Shown piece after piece: positions 1 to 8,800 of a DNA stretch of 64,000 nt (the first letter of the stretch is position 1; every line of letters begins with the position of its first letter). Below the pieces are notes generated by a model, which was not told the DNA's origin, did not search any database, and saw nothing but the letters and a program-made list of their open reading frames with translations. The position numbers and the translations under genes were made by a program. This DNA is from JANOYC01 sp031428675 (lineage in GTDB: Bacteria; Actinomycetota; Actinomycetes; Actinomycetales; Microbacteriaceae), in the NCBI GenBank assembly GCA_031428675.1, contig JANOYC010000040.1, positions 1 to 64,000 on the forward strand, read 5' to 3'.

Positions 1-360
1 CGCGTGCACATCGATTGCTGTTCCGAACCGTTCCACACGCTCGAAGGAATGCGCAGCATGGATGCGCTCTCGCGCCGACGCGATTTCGCGATCGAGTATG
101 CCAGCGGCCTTGGAGAGTCGTCGGCGCTGGAGGAGAATCGCGTCGGCGGTGGCACCGAGCGCTATGAGCGGCCCGAGAAAAGCGAACAGGAGCGCGAGAG
201 TCGATCCGGTCACGAGGAAGACGACCCCGGCGAAGACGACAGGCACGACTGCCGCGATCACCGGTATGCGCGGTCGTTCCATCGGCGCCGGAAGCCGGGG
301 CAACCGGATGTCTGGCGGCGCGGCGGCGCCGGACTCGGCACGCCCATCGGAATTGATCAC
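1..360 (-). CDS. N-terminal part of a membrane protein resembling FtsK/SpoIIIE (EccC-like) ATPases, cut by the left edge
   Basis: Only the first 120 codons are in the window. A GTG at 358-360 is the first in-frame start after an upstream TGA; an in-frame ATG lies at 280-282 (codon 27). After a proline-rich head the protein has two adjacent hydrophobic segments (about residues 32-50 and 54-72), then a basic, probably helical stretch beginning LLQRRRLSK. This two-helix-then-helical layout is what I recall at the N-terminus of actinobacterial FtsK/SpoIIIE-domain proteins of the EccC type, but the ATPase domains would lie outside the window, so the identity is inferred from layout and from the kinase/FHA neighbourhood. 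It would be the last gene seen of the operon that starts at 14599. Confidence 0.5.
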   Translation of the reverse strand, partial: MINSDGRAESGAAAPPDIRLPRLPAPMERPRIPVIAAVVPVVFAGVVFLVTGSTLALLFAFLGPLIALGATADAILLQRRRLSKAAGILDREIASARERIHAAHSFERVERFGTAIDVHA

Positions 361-447
361 CTCGTGATCTGACCACGCCGGGTCGCGATGAGAACGTCAA
401 CACCGCGGATTGTGCACAGTGTTGACGGTGATCGCGCTGTGGAGCGC

Positions 448-1098
448 TCAGCTCACGATGAAATACTGCTCCGCAATGTCGACGCGCGACCCGCGCGCAA
501 CGTTAATCCGCTTGCCTGGATCGCAGCGACGTGGCGCGTCGCCGGGAACCACCACCACCGTGCCGTTTGCCGAGAACCGATCGCTGATCCACAGCGCTCC
601 GCGCTCCTGACCGAACTCCAGGTGGGTCTTGGAGACCGATCGCGCCGGGTCCACGATCGTCACGAGATGGTCGAAATACTCGGTCGGCTGGGGACTCGGG
701 TTGCGACCGATGAGCCCGCTACCAGTCACGGCGACGATCTCGCCCGTGCTGAACTGCAGCACGTAATTCTGCCCGGGCGAGCGGCTCGGCTGCTCCGATT
801 CGACGAATCCACCAAGCACCGCGAGCTCGTCACGCTCGCCAGGCGCGGCGTGGCCCGGTTCAGCCGGAATCACCTCCGGGATGGGATCGTCGACGCCGTG
901 GTCGCCGATCGGGTCATCGCTCGCACCACCCTCCTCGGCACCGGCACCCGCGGCGCGTTGCGGTTCCGGTAGCGGCTCGATGATCGCCGTGTCGCGGGGT
1001 CCCACGGGCGGCTGGTGAGCGGATCGCACCGGGCGTCCACATTCGACGCAGAACATCGCGTCAGCAGGTAGCGGGGTTCCGCAGTACAGGCAGGTCAT
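448..1098 (-). CDS. Zinc-ribbon FHA-domain protein
   Basis: 216 residues from an ATG. The N-terminus carries a double CxxC zinc ribbon (C3, C6, C17, C20). A linker rich in acidic residues and proline follows, then a C-terminal FHA domain (about 115-210) with the signature elements GLIGRNP, SVSKTHLEF and SANGT, which in FHA folds bind phosphothreonine. It has no membrane segment, so it is probably a cytoplasmic adaptor that reads phosphorylation by the kinase encoded at 11804-13213. It starts 10 bp after the transglutaminase-like gene and precedes the FtsK-like gene, so co-transcription is likely. The partner is not visible from sequence. Confidence 0.85.
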   Translation of the reverse strand: MTCLYCGTPLPADAMFCVECGRPVRSAHQPPVGPRDTAIIEPLPEPQRAAGAGAEEGGASDDPIGDHGVDDPIPEVIPAEPGHAAPGERDELAVLGGFVESEQPSRSPGQNYVLQFSTGEIVAVTGSGLIGRNPSPQPTEYFDHLVTIVDPARSVSKTHLEFGQERGALWISDRFSANGTVVVVPGDAPRRCDPGKRINVARGSRVDIAEQYFIVS

Positions 1099-1108
1099 TG
1101 CGGGAGCC

Positions 1109-3442
1109 TCACTTGCGCTTCAAGAATCTGGTCACACTATATCCACCGAGGCTCTTGAGCGAGACGGCCGCTCGAATCCTCTCCCATCTGGTCCGTCCGA
1201 TTTCCATGGTCGCGCGGAGGTCGCCGACGGCACGCCAGACGCTGTCAACTTCGATTTCGTCTGGCTCATTCGGCGCGAAAACGGCACGATCGGCAACGCT
1301 AGCGAGGATGCGTGATTGCATCCCGCCGAAGGTCCCGGCGATCTCGCTTCTGGTGGCGGAAGGGGGCGGGGTGTACCCGTGGTCGACGATCGCGTCTTCG
1401 AACTCGTGCCAGCCACCGGTGATCCGATCAACTGTCGACGGAGCCTTGCGGCGAAGCCTCCTACGCCGGACCTTCGCACCGATGATCACGACGAACGGCG
1501 CCAGCAGAACGGCGAACACCACCGCGATCCAGCCGACCACTTGGAGCACCGCGAAGAGCACGAGGAGCACCGGATCCACCGCACGCGGGTCATCCTGCAC
1601 ACTGTCGGGCGTCGATTGACGCTCGAGCGGCTCCGATTCCGTGACCGGCGGCGGTACTACGGTTATCGGCCGTGCCACCTGAGCGGGATCCCGCGGCTCC
1701 TCGTCGGGAATCTCGCGAACAGGCGGGGTCGTGTCAATGGCAACCCATCCGTAGTCGGCGGTATTGACTTCAATCCACGCGGTCGCATCAGAGCCGAGCA
1801 CCGGCACGACTCCGCCATCGGCGGCAGTCTGCGGATTGAACCCAAAGACAACTCGCGCCGGGAAGCCCAGTTGTTGAGCCATAAGGGCGGCGGCGACGGC
1901 GTACTGCTCCGCGTCTCCGATCATGCGCGAGCCGGTGAACAACTCGTCGATGCGATCAGCCGCGTGCCCGGACCGGCTGTGCGGCTCCTCGTCACTGACT
2001 CCGTGACTGATGTACCCGTCGGCCTTCAGTCCGGCCACCATCGCCGCGAGGCGAGCGCCCGGACCGTCGACCCCCGTGACGTAGTCGTCGAGCGCGACTC
2101 CCAATTGCAGGGGGAGCACCTGGGGAACAGGAACGGTCGCGGAGCCGGGGTCGAGCGCGACGAGTTCCTCATCCCCCGGCCGTCGCGGGATCACCGCGTT
2201 AAGCACGTAGTTATCGCCATCGGACAGCCCGCCGATGACGGCCGCCGTCCGGCTCGTGTCGTTGTAGTAGAAGGAATTCCTCGCCGCCTCGGCGTCGCTT
2301 CCGGCGAACGAGATCGAGGTGAACGCTCCGATCGTCGGAACCCAGACGAGCGAGTAATCGACAATCTGCACGGTAATGCTCGCGGCCTCGCCGACGACAC
2401 CGGACTGGTCGTAGGAGAACGGTACCCGCGTGAACGCTCCGGACGCACTGGTCACCTGGTCGCTCCCGACCGAGTACACGATGCCGTCGTAGGTATCGAG
2501 AGCAGCGACCCGGATGCGCTCCCCCGTCGGCAGGCCGGCAACGGTGAACAGGACAGTGTCTCGGGTCGGAGATCGCCAGTAGCCTCGGTACGTGCTCAAT
2601 GGGCTCACATAGTCCCTCGGGTCGAAAGGCTGTTCGACCCGATCGCGCAACACCACCCGTTCGTTCACGGGCGGGGCAATGTCGGCGATAGCGACGGCTC
2701 CCCCGCTTGCGATCGCGAGAATGAGAGCACCGCTTGCGACCGAGCGAAAGCCCACGAAGCCGCCGCCGGTGGCGTTGTCGACGGAGTTGCCGCGGTCATC
2801 CACCGCTTGTGTCGCCACGAGGTGAATTGCTTCGCGACGCCGGTACCATCGCCGCCAGATGAGCCACACGAGAATTGAAAGCATCAGACCGAGCGCTAAC
2901 GGTTGCGGGAATGACGCGAAATCGGGTCCGAACAAGATGGCGGTGACAAACAGGATGATCGGAGAGATCACCGCCAGATCGCCCGCCCTAGACCGAATTG
3001 CTACGGTCAGCCCCACGACGGTCGTGACGAGAACGAGCACGAAAACGGGGACGAGAAGCGCTTCGTAAGCGCCCACCGGCAGGGAAATGGTGAGCAACTG
3101 CTTCCAGCCGAGCGCAACTCCGGAGAACAGCGCCGCAAGTCCTTCGAGAGTGGGGAGCACGCCATACAGCGCCAGACTCGGCACCGCAAGCGGCACCCCC
3201 AGCACGACAAAGGCGATCACCGATGCGAGCGTAACCCGGAAGGTGCTCCACCGCAGCACGGCGCCGAAGACCGCGATGATGGCACCCACCGCCATCGTTG
3301 CGACGACGAGCACAATCAACTCGACACTGCGGTAAATCGGCCAGAACGCCGCGGAAGCGACCACCGTGGTCACCGAGGACATCACGACATTGAGCGTGAT
3401 GAACCAGCCGCCGAGACGGGGACGCCCGCGCCGCCGGCTCAT
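1109..3442 (-). CDS. TgpA-like membrane transglutaminase homologue, catalytic residues lost
   Basis: 777 residues. The N-terminal third has several hydrophobic helices, followed by an extracytoplasmic region containing a transglutaminase-like core (about 480-580), one more membrane helix and a basic cytoplasmic tail, as in the DUF3488/transglutaminase/DUF4129 architecture. In active relatives the core reads GxCEQF, DAHAW and a D in the WVPFDPTP block. Here the first is GDAEQYA (Ala511 for Cys) and the second SDATAW (Thr554 for His); only Asp570 remains. Cysteine-protease-type catalysis is therefore not possible, and a structural or binding role is inferred. The ATG overlaps the DUF58 stop by 4 bp, matching the widespread MoxR-DUF58-transglutaminase gene order. 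Confidence 0.88.
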   Translation of the reverse strand: MSRRRGRPRLGGWFITLNVVMSSVTTVVASAAFWPIYRSVELIVLVVATMAVGAIIAVFGAVLRWSTFRVTLASVIAFVVLGVPLAVPSLALYGVLPTLEGLAALFSGVALGWKQLLTISLPVGAYEALLVPVFVLVLVTTVVGLTVAIRSRAGDLAVISPIILFVTAILFGPDFASFPQPLALGLMLSILVWLIWRRWYRRREAIHLVATQAVDDRGNSVDNATGGGFVGFRSVASGALILAIASGGAVAIADIAPPVNERVVLRDRVEQPFDPRDYVSPLSTYRGYWRSPTRDTVLFTVAGLPTGERIRVAALDTYDGIVYSVGSDQVTSASGAFTRVPFSYDQSGVVGEAASITVQIVDYSLVWVPTIGAFTSISFAGSDAEAARNSFYYNDTSRTAAVIGGLSDGDNYVLNAVIPRRPGDEELVALDPGSATVPVPQVLPLQLGVALDDYVTGVDGPGARLAAMVAGLKADGYISHGVSDEEPHSRSGHAADRIDELFTGSRMIGDAEQYAVAAALMAQQLGFPARVVFGFNPQTAADGGVVPVLGSDATAWIEVNTADYGWVAIDTTPPVREIPDEEPRDPAQVARPITVVPPPVTESEPLERQSTPDSVQDDPRAVDPVLLVLFAVLQVVGWIAVVFAVLLAPFVVIIGAKVRRRRLRRKAPSTVDRITGGWHEFEDAIVDHGYTPPPSATRSEIAGTFGGMQSRILASVADRAVFAPNEPDEIEVDSVWRAVGDLRATMEIGRTRWERIRAAVSLKSLGGYSVTRFLKRK

Positions 3443-4860
3443 ACTGCTGCCGCCCGAGCGAGTGATTTCTGCAGGTCCTCGAGATATCCGATTGTCAAGA
3501 CGCTGAGTCCGGGCACGCGACGCATGGTCGGCGCGGCGTCGGGATCGCAGATCACCGCGATCACTTCAACGCCGACGGGGAACTTCGACGCCGCGAGCCG
3601 GAGCGTGGATGCTGTGACGGTCGACCCGCAGACGAGAAACGCCACCGATATGCCCGTGACCGAGTCGGCGGCAACTCGCGACACATCAGCGATTCCGAGC
3701 GCGTTCGGCGCGTGGTGCACGAGGGTCAGGTCATCCAGCAGACGGCTGCGGCTGAGCGTGGCGAGCGGCCTGATGGCGAAAACGGTTCGCTTCGCGAACT
3801 CCGGGGTCTTCTCACTCACCACGACTGACACGTTGCGGAGATCGCGAATCGCGCGAACGCCGAGTGAACCAGTCACGCTGACCGCCATCTCGAATTCATC
3901 GTCCGTGCGGTAGTCGGCGCTCGCGAGCGTGAGGGCAACGACCAGTTGGCTGCGCCGGGTTTCCTCGAACTGGCGCACCATGTACTTTCCGGTCTTCGCC
4001 GATGACTTCCAGTGGATAAACCGGCGCTCGTCGCCGGGGAGGTACTCGCGAAGCGCGTGAAACGACACGTCACTACTCGTGAGGTCGCGCGTAGGGTTCC
4101 CTTCAAGGTCGCGCACGAAACCCGTGCTCGTCGACGGAATTCCGATCGTTCGCGGATGCACGAACAACTCGGCCGACTCCGTCCACACGAGCTCGCGTCG
4201 AACGAGTCCCACCGGGTCAGCGCGAACCGTGCGTGCGGGGCCGACCGTCACCACTCCCCGACGAGAGGCTGGGATCGCGAAAGCGTGCTCGAACACGGCG
4301 CCTCGGCGCAGGCCCGGCATCACAATCTCGGCAAGACCACGTCCGACCGGAATCTCGACCTTCACGCCGAACACGCGGAACCTCGAGGGGTTGCGAACCA
4401 CGATCTCGCCAAGCGCCTGGTCGCCCACCACGACGCGCGGATGCACGAGGACAAGCTCAACGTCGAAGGCGCTCCGTCCGATCAGATAGAGCGCTGCCAC
4501 CGCGAGAAGACCGATTCCCGCATAACCGGCGACGACGAGCTCCATCCACCCGAGCCGGTGGCCAACGATCAGCGAAACCGGAACCAGGGCGATCATCGAC
4601 CAGCCGAGGGGGGTGATGACCCCGGCGACGCGACGCCAACTCGATCCGACCGCCGACCGCGCGGCTCGGGATGCGCGAACCGACGCGATGACCACGTCGG
4701 CGAGCACACCGGTGCGCGCACCGACGATGCGCGTTCGGGAGTTGCTGACGCCGACGGAACTCGTCGACGACGTCGTGTCGGTTCGCGACTGGGACCGCAG
4801 CCGCGGAATGGTGTCGCCATCCAGCGTGGGCCGTTCGGGCGCGCGGGAACGGAAAATCAC
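3439..4860 (-). CDS. DUF58 domain-containing membrane protein
   Basis: 473 residues from a GTG that overlaps the moxR stop by 4 bp (GTGA). A Ser/Thr/Arg-rich N-terminal tail precedes two hydrophobic helices (about 85-125). The DUF58 block is recognisable by the stretch REYLPGDERRFIHWKSSAKT and the following VRQFEE, which precede a VWA-like C-terminal fold. DUF58 proteins are nearly always paired with MoxR ATPases and often with transglutaminase-like membrane proteins. Their molecular role is unsettled; they are thought to serve as scaffolds for assembly of envelope complexes. The gene sits between moxR and the pseudo-transglutaminase and must be translated with both. Confidence 0.9.
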   Translation of the reverse strand: MIFRSRAPERPTLDGDTIPRLRSQSRTDTTSSTSSVGVSNSRTRIVGARTGVLADVVIASVRASRAARSAVGSSWRRVAGVITPLGWSMIALVPVSLIVGHRLGWMELVVAGYAGIGLLAVAALYLIGRSAFDVELVLVHPRVVVGDQALGEIVVRNPSRFRVFGVKVEIPVGRGLAEIVMPGLRRGAVFEHAFAIPASRRGVVTVGPARTVRADPVGLVRRELVWTESAELFVHPRTIGIPSTSTGFVRDLEGNPTRDLTSSDVSFHALREYLPGDERRFIHWKSSAKTGKYMVRQFEETRRSQLVVALTLASADYRTDDEFEMAVSVTGSLGVRAIRDLRNVSVVVSEKTPEFAKRTVFAIRPLATLSRSRLLDDLTLVHHAPNALGIADVSRVAADSVTGISVAFLVCGSTVTASTLRLAASKFPVGVEVIAVICDPDAAPTMRRVPGLSVLTIGYLEDLQKSLARAAAV

Positions 4861-5828
4861 ACGGCTTGCCGATCGCTCGGCGGCGGCGTCTCGATGAGCA
4901 GCTGTCCGACGATGCTCGCCGTCGTCACGCCGTCGAACTCTGCCTCGGGATCGAGAATCAGTCGATGTGCGAGCACCGGCTCTGCGAGCACCTTCACGTC
5001 ATCCGGCACCACGTAGTGCCTACCGCTAGCCGCTGCGAGCGTCTTCGCCGTGCGGATGAGCGCGAGCGCGCCGCGCACACTCGCTCCGAGCCGCACCTCG
5101 GTGGCCGTTCGCGTGGCCTCCACGAGTCGGGAAACGTAGTCGTTGATCGACGGGTCGACATGCACCGTGCGCGCGAGTTGCCCCATCTCGACGATCGTCT
5201 CGGCGGAGACGATTGCGGGCACCGTGGTCTCGTGAGCCTTGTTGCCCGCACCTTCGAGGATTCGCAAAGTGGATGCGTGATCGGGGTAGCCAATTGATGC
5301 CTTCATGATGAAGCGGTCGAGTTGGGCTTCGGGAAGTCGGTAGGTGCCGGCTTGTTCGATCGGGTTCTGGGTGGCAATCACCATGAACGGCGCCCCGACG
5401 GGGTGCGACACGCCGTCGACCGTGACGTGGCCCTCTTCCATCACCTCGAGAAGAGCGGCTTGCGTTTTTGGGCTTGCCCGGTTGATTTCGTCGGCAAGCA
5501 CGATGTTGGAGAAGATCGGACCGCTGTGGAACTCGAATTCGTTGGTGCGTTGGTCGAAGATGCTCACGCCGGTGATGTCCCCTGGCAGCAGGTCGGGGGT
5601 GAACTGAACGCGGTTGGACGTGCCAGCGACGGTTTGCGCGATGGCCCTGGCGAGCGATGTCTTACCGGTGCCGGGAAAGTCTTCAAGCAGGAGGTGGCCT
5701 TCGCTCAGCAATGCCGTGAAGCCGAGTCGAATCACAAAGGTCTTTCCGACAAGCACCTGGTCGACGTTCGCCACCATACGGGTGAAGAGTTCGGAGAACG
5801 AGTCGGCCTGTTCTGGAGTCATGGTCAT
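4857..5828 (-). CDS. MoxR family AAA+ ATPase
   Basis: 323 residues from the ATG at 5826-5828, chosen because AGGAC lies just upstream and because longer readings run into the preceding gene, whose stop is at 5837. The Walker A motif EDFPGTGKT is near residues 49-57 and the Walker B/sensor block VLADEINRASPKTQ follows, as in the MoxR AAA+ clade. These are cytoplasmic, chaperone-like ATPases that remodel or activate partner proteins, usually the VWA/DUF58 product next door. The stop codon is shared with the start of the DUF58 gene (4-bp overlap), so the two are translationally coupled. Confidence 0.93.
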   Translation of the reverse strand: MTMTPEQADSFSELFTRMVANVDQVLVGKTFVIRLGFTALLSEGHLLLEDFPGTGKTSLARAIAQTVAGTSNRVQFTPDLLPGDITGVSIFDQRTNEFEFHSGPIFSNIVLADEINRASPKTQAALLEVMEEGHVTVDGVSHPVGAPFMVIATQNPIEQAGTYRLPEAQLDRFIMKASIGYPDHASTLRILEGAGNKAHETTVPAIVSAETIVEMGQLARTVHVDPSINDYVSRLVEATRTATEVRLGASVRGALALIRTAKTLAAASGRHYVVPDDVKVLAEPVLAHRLILDPEAEFDGVTTASIVGQLLIETPPPSDRQAV

Positions 5829-5836
5829 TGGACGTC

Positions 5837-8800
5837 CTAGTCGTAATCTTCCCAGGCGTACGTACGCGAATACGTGGTTCCGTTTGCCTGGATCGTGATG
5901 GTCAGCGACGGGAAAGCCCGCGGTGCGCCGATGGTTTCTGTGACTTCGCAACGTCCCGCTTCGCCGCTGGTGAGTGAGCGCTGGGTTTCGCCGTCATCGC
6001 AGGAGTATGACATCGAGGTGTAGTTGCCAACGGGAGATGACGACCAGGTGTACTCCCCCGTGTCAGGTTCTGTGATGTCCGCCGCCTCGGTGCGGGTGAA
6101 AACCAAACCGCCGAGTTGCGAATTGAACACGGGCGTCCCGATGGTGAACGGCGCCGACCAGTTGGCGCTGCACAACATCCCCTCGGGATAGTTGCGACAT
6201 GCCTTCACGCTGACGCTCGTCTTCTTGCCGTACTGAGAACCGTTCGCGGTGGTCAGGAGCGTTCCTGGCGCTGCAGGCCCGTACTCCGAGCCGTCAACGT
6301 TCGAGCCACCCAAACGGTAGATGAACGAGTCAGCGTCGGCCGAGCCCGAGCCAATCGAGAAGCCCGTCAATCGAACATCCCACGTGTTGTCACCGCTTGG
6401 CTCTGGCGACGTGAGCGTGACCTTGTTGACGGTTCCCGGTCGTGCCCGCGGTGTTGCCTCGACGACCGCGCTATCGGTGCAGCCCATGCCGTTGAACGCG
6501 AATACCACGAACGAGTAGGTCGTGTTGGCAGTCAGGCCGCTGAATGTCGTGGAGGTAGCGGTGCCCACGTTGCGCACTTGAGCACTTCCGTTGTCGATGC
6601 TCACGCTGTCGGCCGGGAGCGCGCCAGACGGTGTACACGTTGGTGGAGCACCCGAGTACGCGGCGGCGTAATAGCGGGAGATGGCGCGCCCGTTGTCCGT
6701 GAACGCTCCTTCCCACGAGAACGAAGCGCTCGAGCCATCGTCGAGAGAACCGGATGCGCTCGTGCTGCCAGCGCGCAGCGGCGGACCGGCGGGGAATCCG
6801 ACGGCGCTCGCCGCATTCCAGGTGGCGAGCGAGTTGAATGAATCGTTGCGAGCGCTGACGGAATAGCCCACAGCCGATCCGTTGGCCATCCTCGGATCAG
6901 TGATCGTCACCGTGTAGCGGGTCCCGACCGCGTCGGTCGAGGGCACCGAGATGGTACGCGAAGGACCACCGTCGATCGTGACTACGTAGCGCGTGATCGG
7001 TGTGCCCGCCCCGACGTCACCGGGCTTGTTCCAACCGATGGTCAGACCCTGGTCTGCCGGCGCAGAGCCCAGTGCGGTGGGCGGTGCCGGGATGACGTCA
7101 GACCAGATCGGCCCCGAATTCACCGCCGGGTCAGAACTTCCGATCGCGTTTTTCGCGACGACGGCGATACGCACCGCGAAGCCGGGTCCGTTTCCTTGAG
7201 TTGTCACCGAGCACAGCGAGCCGCTGCAGCCTGTGGTGCTGATGACCTCCCCGTTGTCAGCGCGGGTGAGCGTGACGTCGAAGCCGGTGATCGGGGCATT
7301 GTTGAACCCGCCGTTGTTCCACGCAACGACGAGCCGCCGATCGCCGAATTCGGTCACGCGTACGTTGTTGACCGGGTCGGGACGATCTTGAACCGAGATC
7401 TTCACCGAGCCCCACACGAATCGTGCCGGTTCGCCGGTCGCGTCCGCCACCTGATACTGGAAGTTCGCATCGCCAGGAGAGGCGGATGCGGCGACCGTCA
7501 CGGTCAATCGAGCGTTGTCCGCACTCGGACTGACGCTTACCCCGGGGGGAAGGCTGCCGCCGTCGATCCCGCGCACTGCAACGACGCGCAGCGGCGCATC
7601 CGGGAACGGATTGGTGGCCTGATCGTTGGCCAGCACATCGACGATCGTCGTGTCGCCTCTCTTGGTCACGGCGGTGTCTGTGGCCGGTCGCGTGAGTGGT
7701 CGCGTCGACGGCACGATGCTGAGCTGGATTCGTCCCGCTTTGCCTTCGGCCACGGAGTCGCGTACGGCGAGGGTGATCGCGGTCGTTGTGCCCCGCACCG
7801 CGTTCGGATTCGCCCGCACAGTCAACCGCTGTCCGATGAGGGTGTAGGAGAAGTTGGCCGGCTGAGGATCGACGATCGTATACACGAGCTCGTCAAGGTC
7901 GTTCTCGTAGGGATAGTTCGTGAGTTTCACGAGATCCAGGGTCTTGTCCTGCCCGGGCTCGAAGTCGAGCGTCGCACCGGTGAACACAGGAGGCTGGTTA
8001 TCGCGCGGAGTGACCGTGATCGGCAACACGAGGTTGGCCGTGCGCCCATCGGGATCAGTGGCGGAGGTGCCGTCGGTTACCTCGAACGCGATCGAGGCCG
8101 GACCGAAGTACTTGTCGGCCGACGTGAATCTCAGCGTCGTCGGGTCGACGACCACATCGGCGCCGTTCGAGTGCGTCGCGCGCACGGTCGCGGTGTCGGT
8201 GAGCCGCACAGATTTTCCGCCGATCGCGAGCACATAATCGTTCAGATTGATGGTGATCGTGTCTTCGCTTTTGACTTCGATCGGGCGAGCGTTGCGATTG
8301 AGTTGCGGAAGAGCGTCGTCGAAGCCGGGCACCCAGATGAACGCGGAGGAGAACACCGAGGAGTCATCCGGGTGTGTCACCGTGAACGGGATGATCTGGC
8401 TATCGTCGCGGATCGCGACGCGGACTCGCTTAGAGTCGGTGACCTCGATCCCCTCTCCATAGCCCGGATAAATGGCAACACCGAGTCTGGATGCGTCGCC
8501 GTCGGCGAAGAATACGTTGGCGAGCACGTTGACGTCGATCGATTGGCGATCAAGTACGTCACTGAGCGTCAGCACGCTGTCCCGGACTACCGGGCGAGAC
8601 AGCGGAGCTTCCGGATCGACGATGACGCGGATGAAGTTGGAGCTCGATCCGCCGAATTGATTCTCGATCGTGTAGACGACTCCGTACCGCCCGGGATCCG
8701 CCGGTGGAGTCACCCGCACCACATCGTCGACGACTTCCGCGGTTGTCAGCGAATCGTTCGGCTCCGCCGAGACGACGCTCAACGGGCTACCGTCGGGGTC

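Noticed and set aside
1316..2878. Long open frame on the plus strand opposite the transglutaminase-like gene
   Set aside because: Antisense shadow of a GC-rich gene: Arg/His/Asp-rich composition, no recognisable motif, and a confident gene on the other strand. The same holds for other long frames, for example 7196-8803 and 9602-11098.
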